A stretch of 13,120 nucleotides of DNA from Anaerolinea sp. (GTDB lineage: Bacteria > Chloroflexota > Anaerolineae > Anaerolineales > Villigracilaceae): the NCBI GenBank assembly GCA_020720965.1, contig DYNS01000037.1, positions 1 through 13,120 on the forward strand, in the 5' to 3' direction. A program made the translations under genes and the position numbers. Each line of letters opens with the position of its first letter. The stretch's first letter is position 1. The notes below the pieces were generated by a model. That model saw nothing but the letters and a program-made list of their open reading frames with translations, had not been told where the DNA came from and searched no databases. Below, piece after piece: positions 1 through 7,244 of this stretch.

Positions 1-634
1 ATGCTACGCCGCTCTCCTCGCGTGCAAACATGCCAATTTGCCCGGTAGCGTGACCGGGGAGTTCAACCGCCAGCAGGCTCTCATCCCCGAGAAGGTCAAA
101 GCCGCGAGTGAAGGGCGCATATTCTTGGGGCAAAGGAACCGAAGCGGATGCATTTATCGGGGCGGCACGTTCGGCGAAATCGTTCGGGATGAGACCCGGC
201 AGGTGTGCGTGGGAGAGAGCTTCCAGCCCACGCAGGTTCCGCACAGAATCATAGGCAGAGGGCAGGTAAACGTATTTCGCTCGTGGAAAATCTCCCAGCG
301 CAGCCACATGGTCTGCATGAAAATGGGAAATAAAGACTTTGGTGATGTCGGCTGGCTTGATGTTGACGGTTGAAAGTTGATTGACCGCCAGTTGCTCCTC
401 GCGCAATGTGACCGGGGTCATCATGCGGTACAGGCGCTCCGGGAAATGGCGGGTCGCGTTGAAAAAGCGGTAGGAATAGCCGGTGTCAAACAACATCGCG
501 CCAAATTTAGGGTGCTCAAACAGTGCAAACATGGCTGGGAAGCGAATGTCCCGCCAGCGCCCGCCCTGGATGGCGAGGTGCTCGGGGCTGGTGCAATATC
601 CGGCGGCGAAAATCGAGACTTTAACAGCGGTCAT
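1..634 (-). CDS. Metallo-beta-lactamase-fold hydrolase, C-terminus cut by window edge
   Basis: The reverse frame is open from ATG at 634-632 to base 2, giving 211 codons with no stop, so the 3' end lies outside the window. The translation has the MBL-fold order. A strand ending in LFDTG lies at residues 48-52, the dinuclear-metal motif HFHADH at 104-109, and the third metal-ligand region PGHATG at 193-198 with His195. The later Asp/His ligands would lie beyond the edge. The overall look is that of the lactonase/glyoxalase-II-like branch, a cytosolic metal-dependent hydrolase of lactones, thioesters or similar bonds; the substrate cannot be read from the sequence. A GAGG ribosome site sits about 9 nt before the ATG. 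The gene follows the OleD-like gene after a 51-bp gap and is probably the last seen member of the minus-strand operon. Given the beta-lactone synthetase-like neighbour, lactone or thioester hydrolysis is a reasonable but unproven role. Confidence 0.85.
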   Translation of the reverse strand, partial: MTAVKVSIFAAGYCTSPEHLAIQGGRWRDIRFPAMFALFEHPKFGAMLFDTGYSYRFFNATRHFPERLYRMMTPVTLREEQLAVNQLSTVNIKPADITKVFISHFHADHVAALGDFPRAKYVYLPSAYDSVRNLRGLEALSHAHLPGLIPNDFAERAAPINASASVPLPQEYAPFTRGFDLLGDESLLAVELPGHATGQIGMFAREESGVA

Positions 635-659
635 AGGTTTTCCTCAAGTTTCTTAAAAA

Positions 660-689
660 CTTTGTGCTCTTTGTGTCCTTCGTGTTTAA
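660..689. repeat. Nine-nucleotide periodic repeat (CTTTGTGNN type)
   Basis: Three consecutive 9-nt units, CTTTGTGCT, CTTTGTGTC and CTTCGTGTT, fill 660-686, followed by TAATGG. On the reverse strand this reads AAACACGAAGGACACAAAG and begins at the stop codon of the OleD-like gene. A copy with one mismatch in 19 bases lies at 7152-7170. I take it as a dispersed intergenic repeat; its function is unknown. It fills most of the gap between the OleD-like and MBL genes. Confidence 0.6.
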
Positions 690-1678
690 TGGTTTTGCTC
701 TTTCCACCAGCGCACAAAACGCTCGAAGCCCTCCTGCACCGAGACACGCGGCACGTAACCCAGGTCGCGGCGGGCGGCGGAAATATCGAGGGTGGTGCTC
801 TTGGCTAACACGCCAACCATGTAACGGGTCAGGAGCGGTTCCGGCTGTCCGGGCAGGATGCGGCTGATGGCCTCCAGCACCGTTGCCGTGCTCATCGCCG
901 CCGGGTAGGGGATGCTCCGGCGTGGATACTCATAACCAAGCGCCGCGCACACTTGCCGAATAAGCCCCCAGAGCGGCAGCGGTTCGCCGTTGGTGATGTT
1001 GTATTTGCGCCCCAGCAGCGTCTCGGGGGTTTCGGCACACAGCAGTAACGCATCGACCACGTTTTCCACGTAGGTCAGGTCGGTGATATTCTGCCCGTCA
1101 CCAATCACCCGCAGGCGGCCACTCGCCAGCCGACTCATCAGGCGCGGCAGGATGGCGTTATCACCTTCGCCAAAGATGGCGCGAGGGCGAATGGTAATGA
1201 CCGGCAAGCCGCGCCCGAAGGCCCGGTCGATTTCAACTTCTGCCAACTGTTTGGAGCGGGCGTACTCGTTGGCAGGCTGCGCGGGCAGCGGCGCGTCCTC
1301 GCGCACCTCCAATCGTGACTCAAAGCGGAAATAAATGCTCGGCGTAGAGACATGCACCAGCCGCCGCACCCCCGCCGCTTCGCACCCGGCAATCACATGG
1401 CGCGTCCCCAGCACGTTGGCGCGAAAAAACGCCGCCGCCGGACCCCAGGCAGACGAAAGCGCCCCGGAGTGAAAAACGACCTCCTGTCCCTGGCAAGCCT
1501 CCCGGATGGACTCGCCATCGCCCAGGTCGGCGCGCAGTGGACGCAATCCCTCGCGCTCCATCTCTGCCAAAATTGCCGGGTTGCGCCCCAGCGCCGTCAC
1601 CTCGTCGCCGCGCGCGTGCAGCCGCCGCGCCAGCGCCTTGCCTAAAAAGCCGGTTGCCCCGGTCACCAAAACCTTCAT
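686..1678 (-). CDS. oleD: OleD-like NAD(P)-dependent 2-alkyl-3-oxoalkanoate reductase (extended SDR)
   Basis: This is a 330-residue extended short-chain dehydrogenase of the NAD-dependent epimerase/3-beta-HSD type. It has the N-terminal Rossmann motif TGATGFLG (6-13), an acidic strand end ADLGD (50-54), the STPS active-site strand (111-114) and the catalytic YARSK pair Tyr139/Lys143. The segments VHVSTPS, RPRAIFGEGDN and GRLRVIGDGQN resemble what I know of OleD from Xanthomonas-type olefin clusters. In that pathway OleD reduces the 2-alkyl-3-keto acid made by OleA to a 2-alkyl-3-hydroxy acid, the substrate of OleC. The start ATG overlaps the stop of the oleC-like gene in an ATGA arrangement, indicating translational coupling. 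Adjacency to an OleC-type ligase is the main reason for preferring OleD over a generic epimerase. Its length is near normal for the family. Confidence 0.82.
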   Translation of the reverse strand: MKVLVTGATGFLGKALARRLHARGDEVTALGRNPAILAEMEREGLRPLRADLGDGESIREACQGQEVVFHSGALSSAWGPAAAFFRANVLGTRHVIAGCEAAGVRRLVHVSTPSIYFRFESRLEVREDAPLPAQPANEYARSKQLAEVEIDRAFGRGLPVITIRPRAIFGEGDNAILPRLMSRLASGRLRVIGDGQNITDLTYVENVVDALLLCAETPETLLGRKYNITNGEPLPLWGLIRQVCAALGYEYPRRSIPYPAAMSTATVLEAISRILPGQPEPLLTRYMVGVLAKSTTLDISAARRDLGYVPRVSVQEGFERFVRWWKEQNH

Positions 1679-3300
1679 CGTTGGCGAGCCTCCTGCGCTT
1701 GCTTAGCCAGTTTTTCGCGGATAATTTTGGAATTGTGCCGCACATCGGTGGGGAATTGGGGGTGAAATAGGATATTTTTGATGAAATGTCCCATTTCGTG
1801 GGCTTGCGCCAACTCGAACAGTTCCCCTTTTAACCGGTCTGGGTCAACCTCCCGGGCGGCTGGACTCAACTCCACCCACAGCCAGGCTTCCGCGAGGTAG
1901 TCCCGGTTCTCGCACGGGATTGAACCAGCCTTTCCCACGCTGACCAACGCGGAGCGATAGACCGCCGGGTGCGCGTTGAACAGCCCCTCCACCGATTCGG
2001 TGAACAGCGTCCCGGCGGGTGTCACCACCCGCTGCGACTTGCGTCCGCAGTACCACAGCCGCCCTTGCGCATCAAAATAGCCCAGGTCGCCCATGCGGTG
2101 GATAACTTCGCCGTTCTCTGTGGCAATTTTCCCCAGCCGGTTGTTTTCCTCGCGCCCGACATATTTCCCCGTAACTGCTGCGCCGCGCACCGCGATTTCG
2201 CCGATTTCTCCATCTGGCAGCGGTTCCGCGACTGAAAGTGCCTCGTCGCTGATGGGTAGGATTTCCACTAGCATCCCCTCCACCGGGCGGCCAATGCAGA
2301 TTCCTGCGCCTTTGGCGGTGAGATGGCGGGTCTCCCCCAAAATCTCCTGGTTGTTGACGATGGTAACTGGCAGCGCCTCGGTTGAGCCATAAATGCCAAA
2401 CAACTCGCCATCTGCTGGCAATAATTTGACAAACTGTTCCTGGATTTCCACCGGAGCCGGAGCGCCCGCCGTAATGACCTTTTTCAGGCTCTCGAACTTG
2501 ATGCCATTATCCGTGCCATAGCGCGTCACCCGCGCCAACGCCGCCGGGGAGACGAACATCGTCTCGACCTGGAACTTTTGAATGGCGGCGCTTATTTTGG
2601 CTGGGTTGACCTTTGCCGGGGGCGGAAAACGCATCTCAGGGATGATAGCCGTCACGCCCAGCAGACAATCAATGATGGCAAAGAGCGGGAAGGCAGGCAG
2701 GTCAATCTCGTCACCACGCAGGTGCAGGGCTTGGGCAAGAATCTCGATTTGGGCGTTGAAATTTTCGGTGGTGTAGATGGCTCCTTTGGGCAAGCCCGTA
2801 CTGCCGCTGGTGTAGACAATAGCCACTTCACCCCCCTCGTCTCTCCTCATTTGCGCCGGACTGCGCGAAAATTTCCCGGCGCGGGCAACATCTGCCAAGG
2901 TCAGGTTCCACTTCAGGCTATCCTTTCCCCAGCCATACAGCCAACGGATGGTCTGGCTGAGCGGCGAGCCGAAATAAACCTGCGGGGCGCACTCAGCCAG
3001 ACAGGGGGTGACGTTTTTTAGACCAATCGCCGGGTCAACCATCACCGGGACAATGCCGGTTTGGAGAATGGCAAAGACCAGTGCGAAAAAATCGACGCTG
3101 GGCGGCACCATCAGCGCGGCTCGCGTCCCCGGCGGGAGGCCGTAACTGGTCAAGCCGCGCGCGAACAGGTTGGCGCGCTCCGCCAACTGACGGTAGGTGA
3201 CCGTTTCCCAGGTGTTTTGGGGGCTGGGATGGATAAAAACAGGCTTGTTGGGGAATTGTGCGGCGTGGTGTTGCAAACGGGAGGCGAGGGACAGAGTCAT
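1675..3300 (-). CDS. oleC: OleC-like AMP-forming acid ligase / beta-lactone synthetase family
   Basis: This 541-residue protein belongs to the ANL (adenylate-forming) superfamily. Visible core motifs are the P-loop YTSGSTGLPKG (163-173), YGSTEA (304-309), GDLGYFD (404-410) and the hinge region GRKSQRV (419-425). A C-terminal lysine lies in RHNSKIIREKL (521-531). Two stretches look specific to the OleC group: MVPPSVDFFALVFA followed by VDPAIGLKNVTPCLAE near 64-103, and the FPTDVRHNSK ending. OleC enzymes activate 2-alkyl-3-hydroxy acids with ATP and close them to a beta-lactone, rather than forming a CoA ester. Databases often label such proteins fatty acid CoA ligase family. It overlaps both the hydrolase gene upstream and the oleD-like gene downstream by 4 bases (ATGA), so all are surely cotranscribed. 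Whether this copy makes a lactone or an acyl-AMP/thioester for another step is not decidable here. Confidence 0.85.
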   Translation of the reverse strand: MTLSLASRLQHHAAQFPNKPVFIHPSPQNTWETVTYRQLAERANLFARGLTSYGLPPGTRAALMVPPSVDFFALVFAILQTGIVPVMVDPAIGLKNVTPCLAECAPQVYFGSPLSQTIRWLYGWGKDSLKWNLTLADVARAGKFSRSPAQMRRDEGGEVAIVYTSGSTGLPKGAIYTTENFNAQIEILAQALHLRGDEIDLPAFPLFAIIDCLLGVTAIIPEMRFPPPAKVNPAKISAAIQKFQVETMFVSPAALARVTRYGTDNGIKFESLKKVITAGAPAPVEIQEQFVKLLPADGELFGIYGSTEALPVTIVNNQEILGETRHLTAKGAGICIGRPVEGMLVEILPISDEALSVAEPLPDGEIGEIAVRGAAVTGKYVGREENNRLGKIATENGEVIHRMGDLGYFDAQGRLWYCGRKSQRVVTPAGTLFTESVEGLFNAHPAVYRSALVSVGKAGSIPCENRDYLAEAWLWVELSPAAREVDPDRLKGELFELAQAHEMGHFIKNILFHPQFPTDVRHNSKIIREKLAKQAQEARQR

Positions 3301-4112
3301 GTCAGAAAATCCCGAATAACCTTGATTTGCTCGTCTGGTCGTTCCACTGAATCGTAGTGGGCGGTCTCGTCGAAAATGTGGACGGTAGCGTTGGGGTACA
3401 GGGAACGCATCGCGGCCTGCTCGGCGGGATTAGTCAGGTGGTCGTGGCGCATTTCCATAATCAGCAGGTCGCCCTGCCAGGCGGATAAATCATCGGGGCG
3501 GAAGTGATAGTTGGTGTGAATATCCTCCATCAGGGCAAAGCGGCTGATAAGTGACTCTTGCGTTTGGCGGCGGATGACCTCGCGGAAGTGTCCGCGCCAG
3601 AAGGCGTGCGTTGGCGTTCGAGCGGGGAAATACGCGGTAACGGAAGCCTGCATCAGCCAGTGGAGCAAGCCAAAGGGCAGGAAACGCAGCAGATTCAGTC
3701 CAAAACGGGCGGTGCGGGCACGGTTGGGGCCGGGAAAACCTGTATGGCTCAGGATACAGGCTGAAATCCGGGTTGGTATCTGGCGGAGAAAGGCTTGGGC
3801 AAGGAAGCCGCTGGAGGAGCCTCCCAAAATTGCGGCGTGTGAAATCCCCAACCCATCTAAAAAAACAGCAAAACTTGCACCGAGGGTCTGCACCTGCCCT
3901 ATGACGGGCGGATACGAGACCGAAATGACCCGCAGGTGCGGCGCGAGGGCCAGGACGTAGAGAAAAGATGTCTCTGCCTCGCCCAGGAAGCCGGGCAGCA
4001 GGATAAGCGGCGCGCCGGCGGAGCCGGTATCGACCCAACGCCAGCCGTTTGCCTGCCGGAGCGGATATTGAGCCAGGAATTGGCGGTATTGGGTTTCAGG
4101 GGAGCCGGTCAT
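3297..4112 (-). CDS. Alpha/beta hydrolase, maspardin-like, Ser nucleophile
   Basis: This is a 271-residue alpha/beta-hydrolase. The oxyanion region LILLPGFLGEAE lies at 36-47. The nucleophile elbow GGSSSGFLAQ (97-106) places Ser100 in G-x-S-x-G, and a likely acid is Asp224 in RHDHL. A likely catalytic His is His252 in TAHYDS, followed by a typical C-terminal helix. The layout LLPGFLGEAE...RVISVSYPP...GGSSSGFLAQ resembles the maspardin (SPG21) branch of the fold. There is no signal peptide. It sits exactly where an OleB could be expected, next to oleC-like and oleD-like genes, but OleB uses an Asp nucleophile (haloalkane-dehalogenase type) to decarboxylate the beta-lactone, and here the position is Ser. 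A serine esterase, thioesterase or lactone hydrolase is more likely. The start overlaps the end of the upstream glycosyltransferase gene by 17 bases and its stop overlaps the ligase start. Confidence 0.82.
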   Translation of the reverse strand: MTGSPETQYRQFLAQYPLRQANGWRWVDTGSAGAPLILLPGFLGEAETSFLYVLALAPHLRVISVSYPPVIGQVQTLGASFAVFLDGLGISHAAILGGSSSGFLAQAFLRQIPTRISACILSHTGFPGPNRARTARFGLNLLRFLPFGLLHWLMQASVTAYFPARTPTHAFWRGHFREVIRRQTQESLISRFALMEDIHTNYHFRPDDLSAWQGDLLIMEMRHDHLTNPAEQAAMRSLYPNATVHIFDETAHYDSVERPDEQIKVIRDFLT

Positions 4113-5253
4113 ATTCGCCGCCGCGCCGGACGTGGATTTTTTGTCCGCGCCAGAGAATGGTATTGTTGCTGAAAAGCAAGAACAGGATTTGGAAGGGCAG
4201 GACGAGCGCCACCAGCAGGAGCAGCGCCCAGCCCCAGGGCGGAGTCGGACGCTGGAGATAGGCGTGTGTGTTCCAGATGTAGGCGGCGTAGAAGGCTAAC
4301 AGGCAGGCAGCCAGGGCGGGCGCGGCAGAGCGCTCCAACAGGGCGATTAGCAGAATGAATCCGGGCAGCAGGTTGGGCAGGCTGGCGGCAAAAGTGAGTG
4401 CCTGGGCGGGCAGGGGGGCGCCCGGTAGCATCATCTCGCGCGGAAAGACGAACCAGCGCTTCATCTGCGCCAGAAAGGCGGACAGGGTCGGCAGGTCGTT
4501 ATCGACATCGTAAAGGGCGGGAGTTTGGCGGTTGCGCAGCCCGGCTTTTGTGACACGGCGAGCCAGTTCGTGGTCATCGTCGAGGCGCTGTTCCATGCCC
4601 GCCAGCCCGCCGATGGCGTCAAAATCGGCGCGGCGCAGGGCGTAGAGGTGGCCTGTGATGGTGTAGGGGTCTGCCAAATAGGTGGGCGGGATGTAATTGA
4701 GCAGGGCGTTGGCATTGACAAAGGCGCTCATCAGCCCGCCCCAGACCGTGCGCCAGTTGGTGTAACAAGCCAGCCCAAAGGTCGCACCGATACCCGCTTC
4801 GAGATGGCGGACGAGGGTCGGGAGCGTTTCGGGCCTTAGCAGGATGTCATCGTCGATGAAGCAGATGATTTCGCCGGTAGCCTGTTCCAGCCCAGCCAGT
4901 TGTTTGACCGTTTTAAGCGCCACCCCGCCGGGAGCATCCGTCAACACGATTGTTGGCTGCCAGGCCGGGAATTTTTCTTGCACTTTCTGGAAAATGGCTT
5001 GCGAATCGGAGTCTGTGGCATCGAAAACCAGGACTTGCTCCAAATTGCCGGGGTAGGGCTTTTGGGCGCGGAGGGTAAATACCGCCTCCAAATCATTCGG
5101 GCTGGCGGTAATGGGTTGCACCAGGCTCAGGCTCGGCCAGGGCTGCGGCACAGGCGGGGCAGGTCGGCGGAAAAAGTGGGCAATCGCCGCCACTTTCCAA
5201 GCGTGGTCGAAGATGTAGAAAGCAGAAATAATCAGCGCCAGAGTTATCAGCAT
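4096..5253 (-). CDS. Membrane glycosyltransferase, ceramide glucosyltransferase-like (GT2/GT21)
   Basis: This 385-residue processive-type GT-A glycosyltransferase has an N-terminal membrane segment (1-27) and a cytosolic catalytic domain. Several hydrophobic segments follow at about 285-304, 311-328 and 340-361. Catalytic signatures in order are the first acidic region FDATDSDS (77-84), the DDD motif in CFIDDDILL (131-139), the acidic DDDHE (225-229) and the QxxRW motif QMKRW (263-267). This is the D1-D2-D3-(Q/R)xxRW set of ceramide glucosyltransferase and HpnI-type enzymes, which transfer sugars from nucleotide sugars to lipid hydroxyls at the cytosolic membrane face. The C-terminal ILWRG also fits. 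It is the first gene of the minus-strand operon. No clear Shine-Dalgarno precedes the ATG, and a promoter very near it suggests a very short leader. Its paralogue is at 7245-8417. The acceptor is presumably the lipid made by the neighbouring genes. Confidence 0.87.
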   Translation of the reverse strand: MLITLALIISAFYIFDHAWKVAAIAHFFRRPAPPVPQPWPSLSLVQPITASPNDLEAVFTLRAQKPYPGNLEQVLVFDATDSDSQAIFQKVQEKFPAWQPTIVLTDAPGGVALKTVKQLAGLEQATGEIICFIDDDILLRPETLPTLVRHLEAGIGATFGLACYTNWRTVWGGLMSAFVNANALLNYIPPTYLADPYTITGHLYALRRADFDAIGGLAGMEQRLDDDHELARRVTKAGLRNRQTPALYDVDNDLPTLSAFLAQMKRWFVFPREMMLPGAPLPAQALTFAASLPNLLPGFILLIALLERSAAPALAACLLAFYAAYIWNTHAYLQRPTPPWGWALLLLVALVLPFQILFLLFSNNTILWRGQKIHVRRGGEYDRLP

Positions 5254-5266
5254 ACGGTTATTTTAT

Positions 5267-5294
5267 GTCATAATTGTCTTGTTTAGTTTGACAA
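5267..5294 (-). promoter_or_regulatory. Candidate promoter for the minus-strand operon
   Basis: Reading leftward, a -35-like TTGTCA (complement of 5289-5294) is followed after 16 nt by TATGAC (complement of 5267-5272). The predicted start would lie only about 8-10 nt before the glycosyltransferase ATG. This agrees with the lack of a ribosome site and suggests a nearly leaderless mRNA. Its -35 shares bases with the plus-strand -35. Confidence 0.35.
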
Positions 5295-5320
5295 GATAAC
5301 TACTGAGCACAGAATAAAAT
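5288..5320 (+). promoter_or_regulatory. Candidate promoter for the KAS III operon
   Basis: A perfect -35 hexamer TTGACA lies at 5288-5293. The -10 is weak: AATAAA at 5313-5318 with a 19-nt spacer, or TAAAAT at 5315-5320 with a 21-nt spacer. Inverted repeat arms TCTTGT and ACAAGA flank this -35 (about 5277-5296) and might bind a regulator. The ribosome site AAGGAG (5390-5395) is 4 nt before the ATG at 5400. Confidence 0.3.
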
Positions 5321-5399
5321 CATTCATCACTACGGTAGCAACGTATCATAAGCAAAATCGAAAAGATTCTGCCGTGTTTCGTGAAAAATAAGGAGCCTG

Positions 5400-6401
5400 A
5401 TGCCTCAGCACCCTCTCGCTATTAAAATCGCCGGACTGGGCAAATATCTGCCCGAAAAAATCGTCACCAGCGCCGAACTGGAAGAACAACTGGATATCCC
5501 CTCCGGCTGGGTCGCGCAGACCACCGGGGTTGTCTCGCGGCGCTACGCCAGCGGCGAAACCGTCTCGCAGATGGCTACCTCCGCCGCCCAATCTGCCCTA
5601 TGCATGGCAGGGATGCAGCCCTCCGACCTGGACGCCATCATCGGGGCATCTGCCAGTGTCCAGCAGGCAATTCCCTGCACCGCAGCCTTTGTCCAACGCG
5701 AATTGGGCGCGCCGGATGGCAAAAGCGCCTGTTTCGACATCAACGCCACCTGCCTGGGGTTTGTCTTTGCCCTGCAAACCGCCGTCCACCTGATTGCGGC
5801 GGGCGTTTACAAAAACGTGCTCATTTTTAGCAGCGAACTTGCCACCTTTTCGCGCAACCCCAAACAATGGGAAAGCGCCGTCCTGTTCGGCGATGGGGCT
5901 GCCGCAGCCATTGTCACCGCCGCCCAGCCCGGCGAAGCCAGCGCTCTCTGGCATTCGCGCTTTGTTACTTACAGCAGCGGCGCGGAACTGACCCAACTGG
6001 TCGGCGGCGGCACCCTCCACCATCCCAATGACCCCGCCACCACGCCTGAGATGAACATGTTCGACATGGACGGACCCGGCGTATTCAAAAAAGCCGCCCG
6101 GCTCGTCCCGCCTTTCCTCGATGAGTTTTCCAAAACCAGCGGCATCAAAAATGGCGATTACGACCAGGTCATCCCGCACCAGGCCAGCGGTCACGGTCTA
6201 AAACTGCTCACGGCACGCTTCGGCTTCCATCCCGAGCGCGTTTTCAACCACATTCACGAGCGCGGCAACTGCATCGCTGCCTCCATCCCCCTCGCCCTGA
6301 CCGAAGCCGTCGAAGCCGGGCGCGTCAAACGCGGCGACAAAGTCCTGCTGCTCGGCACCGGCGCGGGTCTCAGTGTCGGCGGGCTGGCTTTCACCTTTTA
6401 A
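5400..6401 (+). CDS. 3-oxoacyl-ACP synthase III family protein (KAS III, FabH/OleA-like)
   Basis: This is a 333-residue thiolase-fold condensing enzyme. The full KAS III triad is visible: Cys118 in DINATCLGF, His260 in VIPHQAS and Asn290 in ERGNCIAASIPLAL. Other conserved parts are the N-terminal GLGKYLPEKIVTS, WVAQTTGVVSRR (37-48) and FGDGAAAAI (163-171). FabH condenses acyl-CoA with malonyl-ACP, while OleA joins two acyl chains head to head. The Cys position and the GN-x-x-AASIPLAL motif look closer to FabH than to classical OleA, which is longer at the N-terminus. The neighbours (OleC-like and OleD-like) argue for a specialised condensation role, not housekeeping fatty acid synthesis. No acyl carrier protein or other fab gene is nearby. 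A strong AAGGAG ribosome site precedes it. It is the first gene of the plus-strand operon, and its stop TAA abuts the next ATG directly. Confidence 0.88.
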   Translation: MPQHPLAIKIAGLGKYLPEKIVTSAELEEQLDIPSGWVAQTTGVVSRRYASGETVSQMATSAAQSALCMAGMQPSDLDAIIGASASVQQAIPCTAAFVQRELGAPDGKSACFDINATCLGFVFALQTAVHLIAAGVYKNVLIFSSELATFSRNPKQWESAVLFGDGAAAAIVTAAQPGEASALWHSRFVTYSSGAELTQLVGGGTLHHPNDPATTPEMNMFDMDGPGVFKKAARLVPPFLDEFSKTSGIKNGDYDQVIPHQASGHGLKLLTARFGFHPERVFNHIHERGNCIAASIPLALTEAVEAGRVKRGDKVLLLGTGAGLSVGGLAFTF

Positions 6402-7175
6402 ATGGACAAATCGGCGCTCATCACTGGCGCGGGCGGCGGCTTGGGGCGTGGCTTGGCGCTCGCCCTGGCCCGGCGGGGCTATCATCTTTTTTTGCATGGG
6501 CGGGATGAGTCCAAACTCCGGGCTTTGGCAGTGGAATTGGAGCCTTATTCCCGCCCCAGCCTTTACCGTGCAGACCTTTCCGACCCGGTAGCATGCTCCC
6601 GTTTCATCGACAGCCTCCTGGCTGAAACTGCGCCCCCGCGCCTTGTTATTCACAACGCCGCCCTCATGCCTGCCGGGGAGTTTCTCACCCTGCCCGCTGC
6701 GGAAATCGAATCGACTTTCGCAGTCAACCTGCTCGCCCCCGCCGAGCTGACCCGTCGCCTGTGCGCTGCCTCTCCTGCTCCCGAGGGAGTGATGTTTATC
6801 CTGAGCACCGCCGCCCGCTTTCCCCAGCCCTACAACAGTCTGTACTCCGCCTCCAAGGCTGGCTTGCGCTTCCTGGCTGAGTCTTTGCAGGTCGAACTGG
6901 CTGGGCGAACCCGTATCTGCCTGGCTTACCCACCGCTGACCGACACTCCCATGACTGCCCGCTTCGCCTTGCCCCTCCCCAAGGCTGCCCCGTTGCCTGT
7001 TGCAGAGAGAATCATCCGCGCCTATGAACGTGGTCAAAACGAAATCACCTGGCTTGATTGGGAGATTATGCCAGTGCTGGTTTATCGCCTGTTACCCCGC
7101 TTTTTCCGCCACCTTCTCCAATCCAAGCGCGAAATGCTTAAAAATGCGCTAAAACACGAAGGAAACAAAGTTTAA
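6402..7175 (+). CDS. Short-chain dehydrogenase/reductase (SDR)
   Basis: This is a 257-residue classical SDR. It shows the cofactor motif TGAGGGLG (8-15), Arg34 after the second strand (suggesting possible NADP preference), DL at 58-59, HNAA (84-87), catalytic Asn109, Ser135 and the YSASK pair Tyr148/Lys152. A C-terminal extension rich in hydrophobic and basic residues (about 220-250) could touch the membrane. It starts at the base after the KAS III stop, so the two are translationally coupled and probably act in sequence: condensation, then keto reduction. Two reductases (this one and the OleD-like protein) in one locus imply two different keto groups or steps. The last residues, about HEGNK at 252-256, are encoded by a copy of the dispersed ACACGAAGG repeat, so the natural C-terminus may have been altered by repeat insertion. 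Confidence 0.87.
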   Translation: MDKSALITGAGGGLGRGLALALARRGYHLFLHGRDESKLRALAVELEPYSRPSLYRADLSDPVACSRFIDSLLAETAPPRLVIHNAALMPAGEFLTLPAAEIESTFAVNLLAPAELTRRLCAASPAPEGVMFILSTAARFPQPYNSLYSASKAGLRFLAESLQVELAGRTRICLAYPPLTDTPMTARFALPLPKAAPLPVAERIIRAYERGQNEITWLDWEIMPVLVYRLLPRFFRHLLQSKREMLKNALKHEGNKV

Positions 7176-7191
7176 ATTCAAAACCTTCGTG
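7152..7191. repeat. Second copy of the CACGAAGG repeat with an inverted arm
   Basis: AAACACGAAGGAAACAAAG at 7152-7170 matches the repeat at 669-688 (opposite strand) with one mismatch in 19 bases. An inverted arm CCTTCGTG at 7184-7191 pairs with CACGAAGG at 7155-7162, leaving a 21-nt loop. There is no T-run, so it is not a typical terminator. The left arm lies within the last codons of the SDR gene. Confidence 0.55.
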
Positions 7192-7244
7192 CTCTTGCTG
7201 TCTGCTTACCTCACGCTCCGGATGGGTTGTGTTTAAGGGTTTCC

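Noticed and set aside
38..808. Plus-strand open frames at the left end
   Set aside because: They lie opposite the MBL hydrolase and OleD-like genes, whose catalytic motifs are intact on the minus strand.
3297..4112. Calling the hydrolase OleB
   Set aside because: The nucleophile is Ser in G-x-S-x-G, not the Asp of OleB/haloalkane dehalogenases.
6198..7037. Open frame of 279 codons antisense to the KAS III end and the SDR
   Set aside because: Overlaps two clearly recognisable enzymes with complete motifs; its own translation has no recognisable fold.
7227..7244. TTG start for the second glycosyltransferase
   Set aside because: ATG 7245 has a well-spaced AAGGG and begins directly with the membrane segment.
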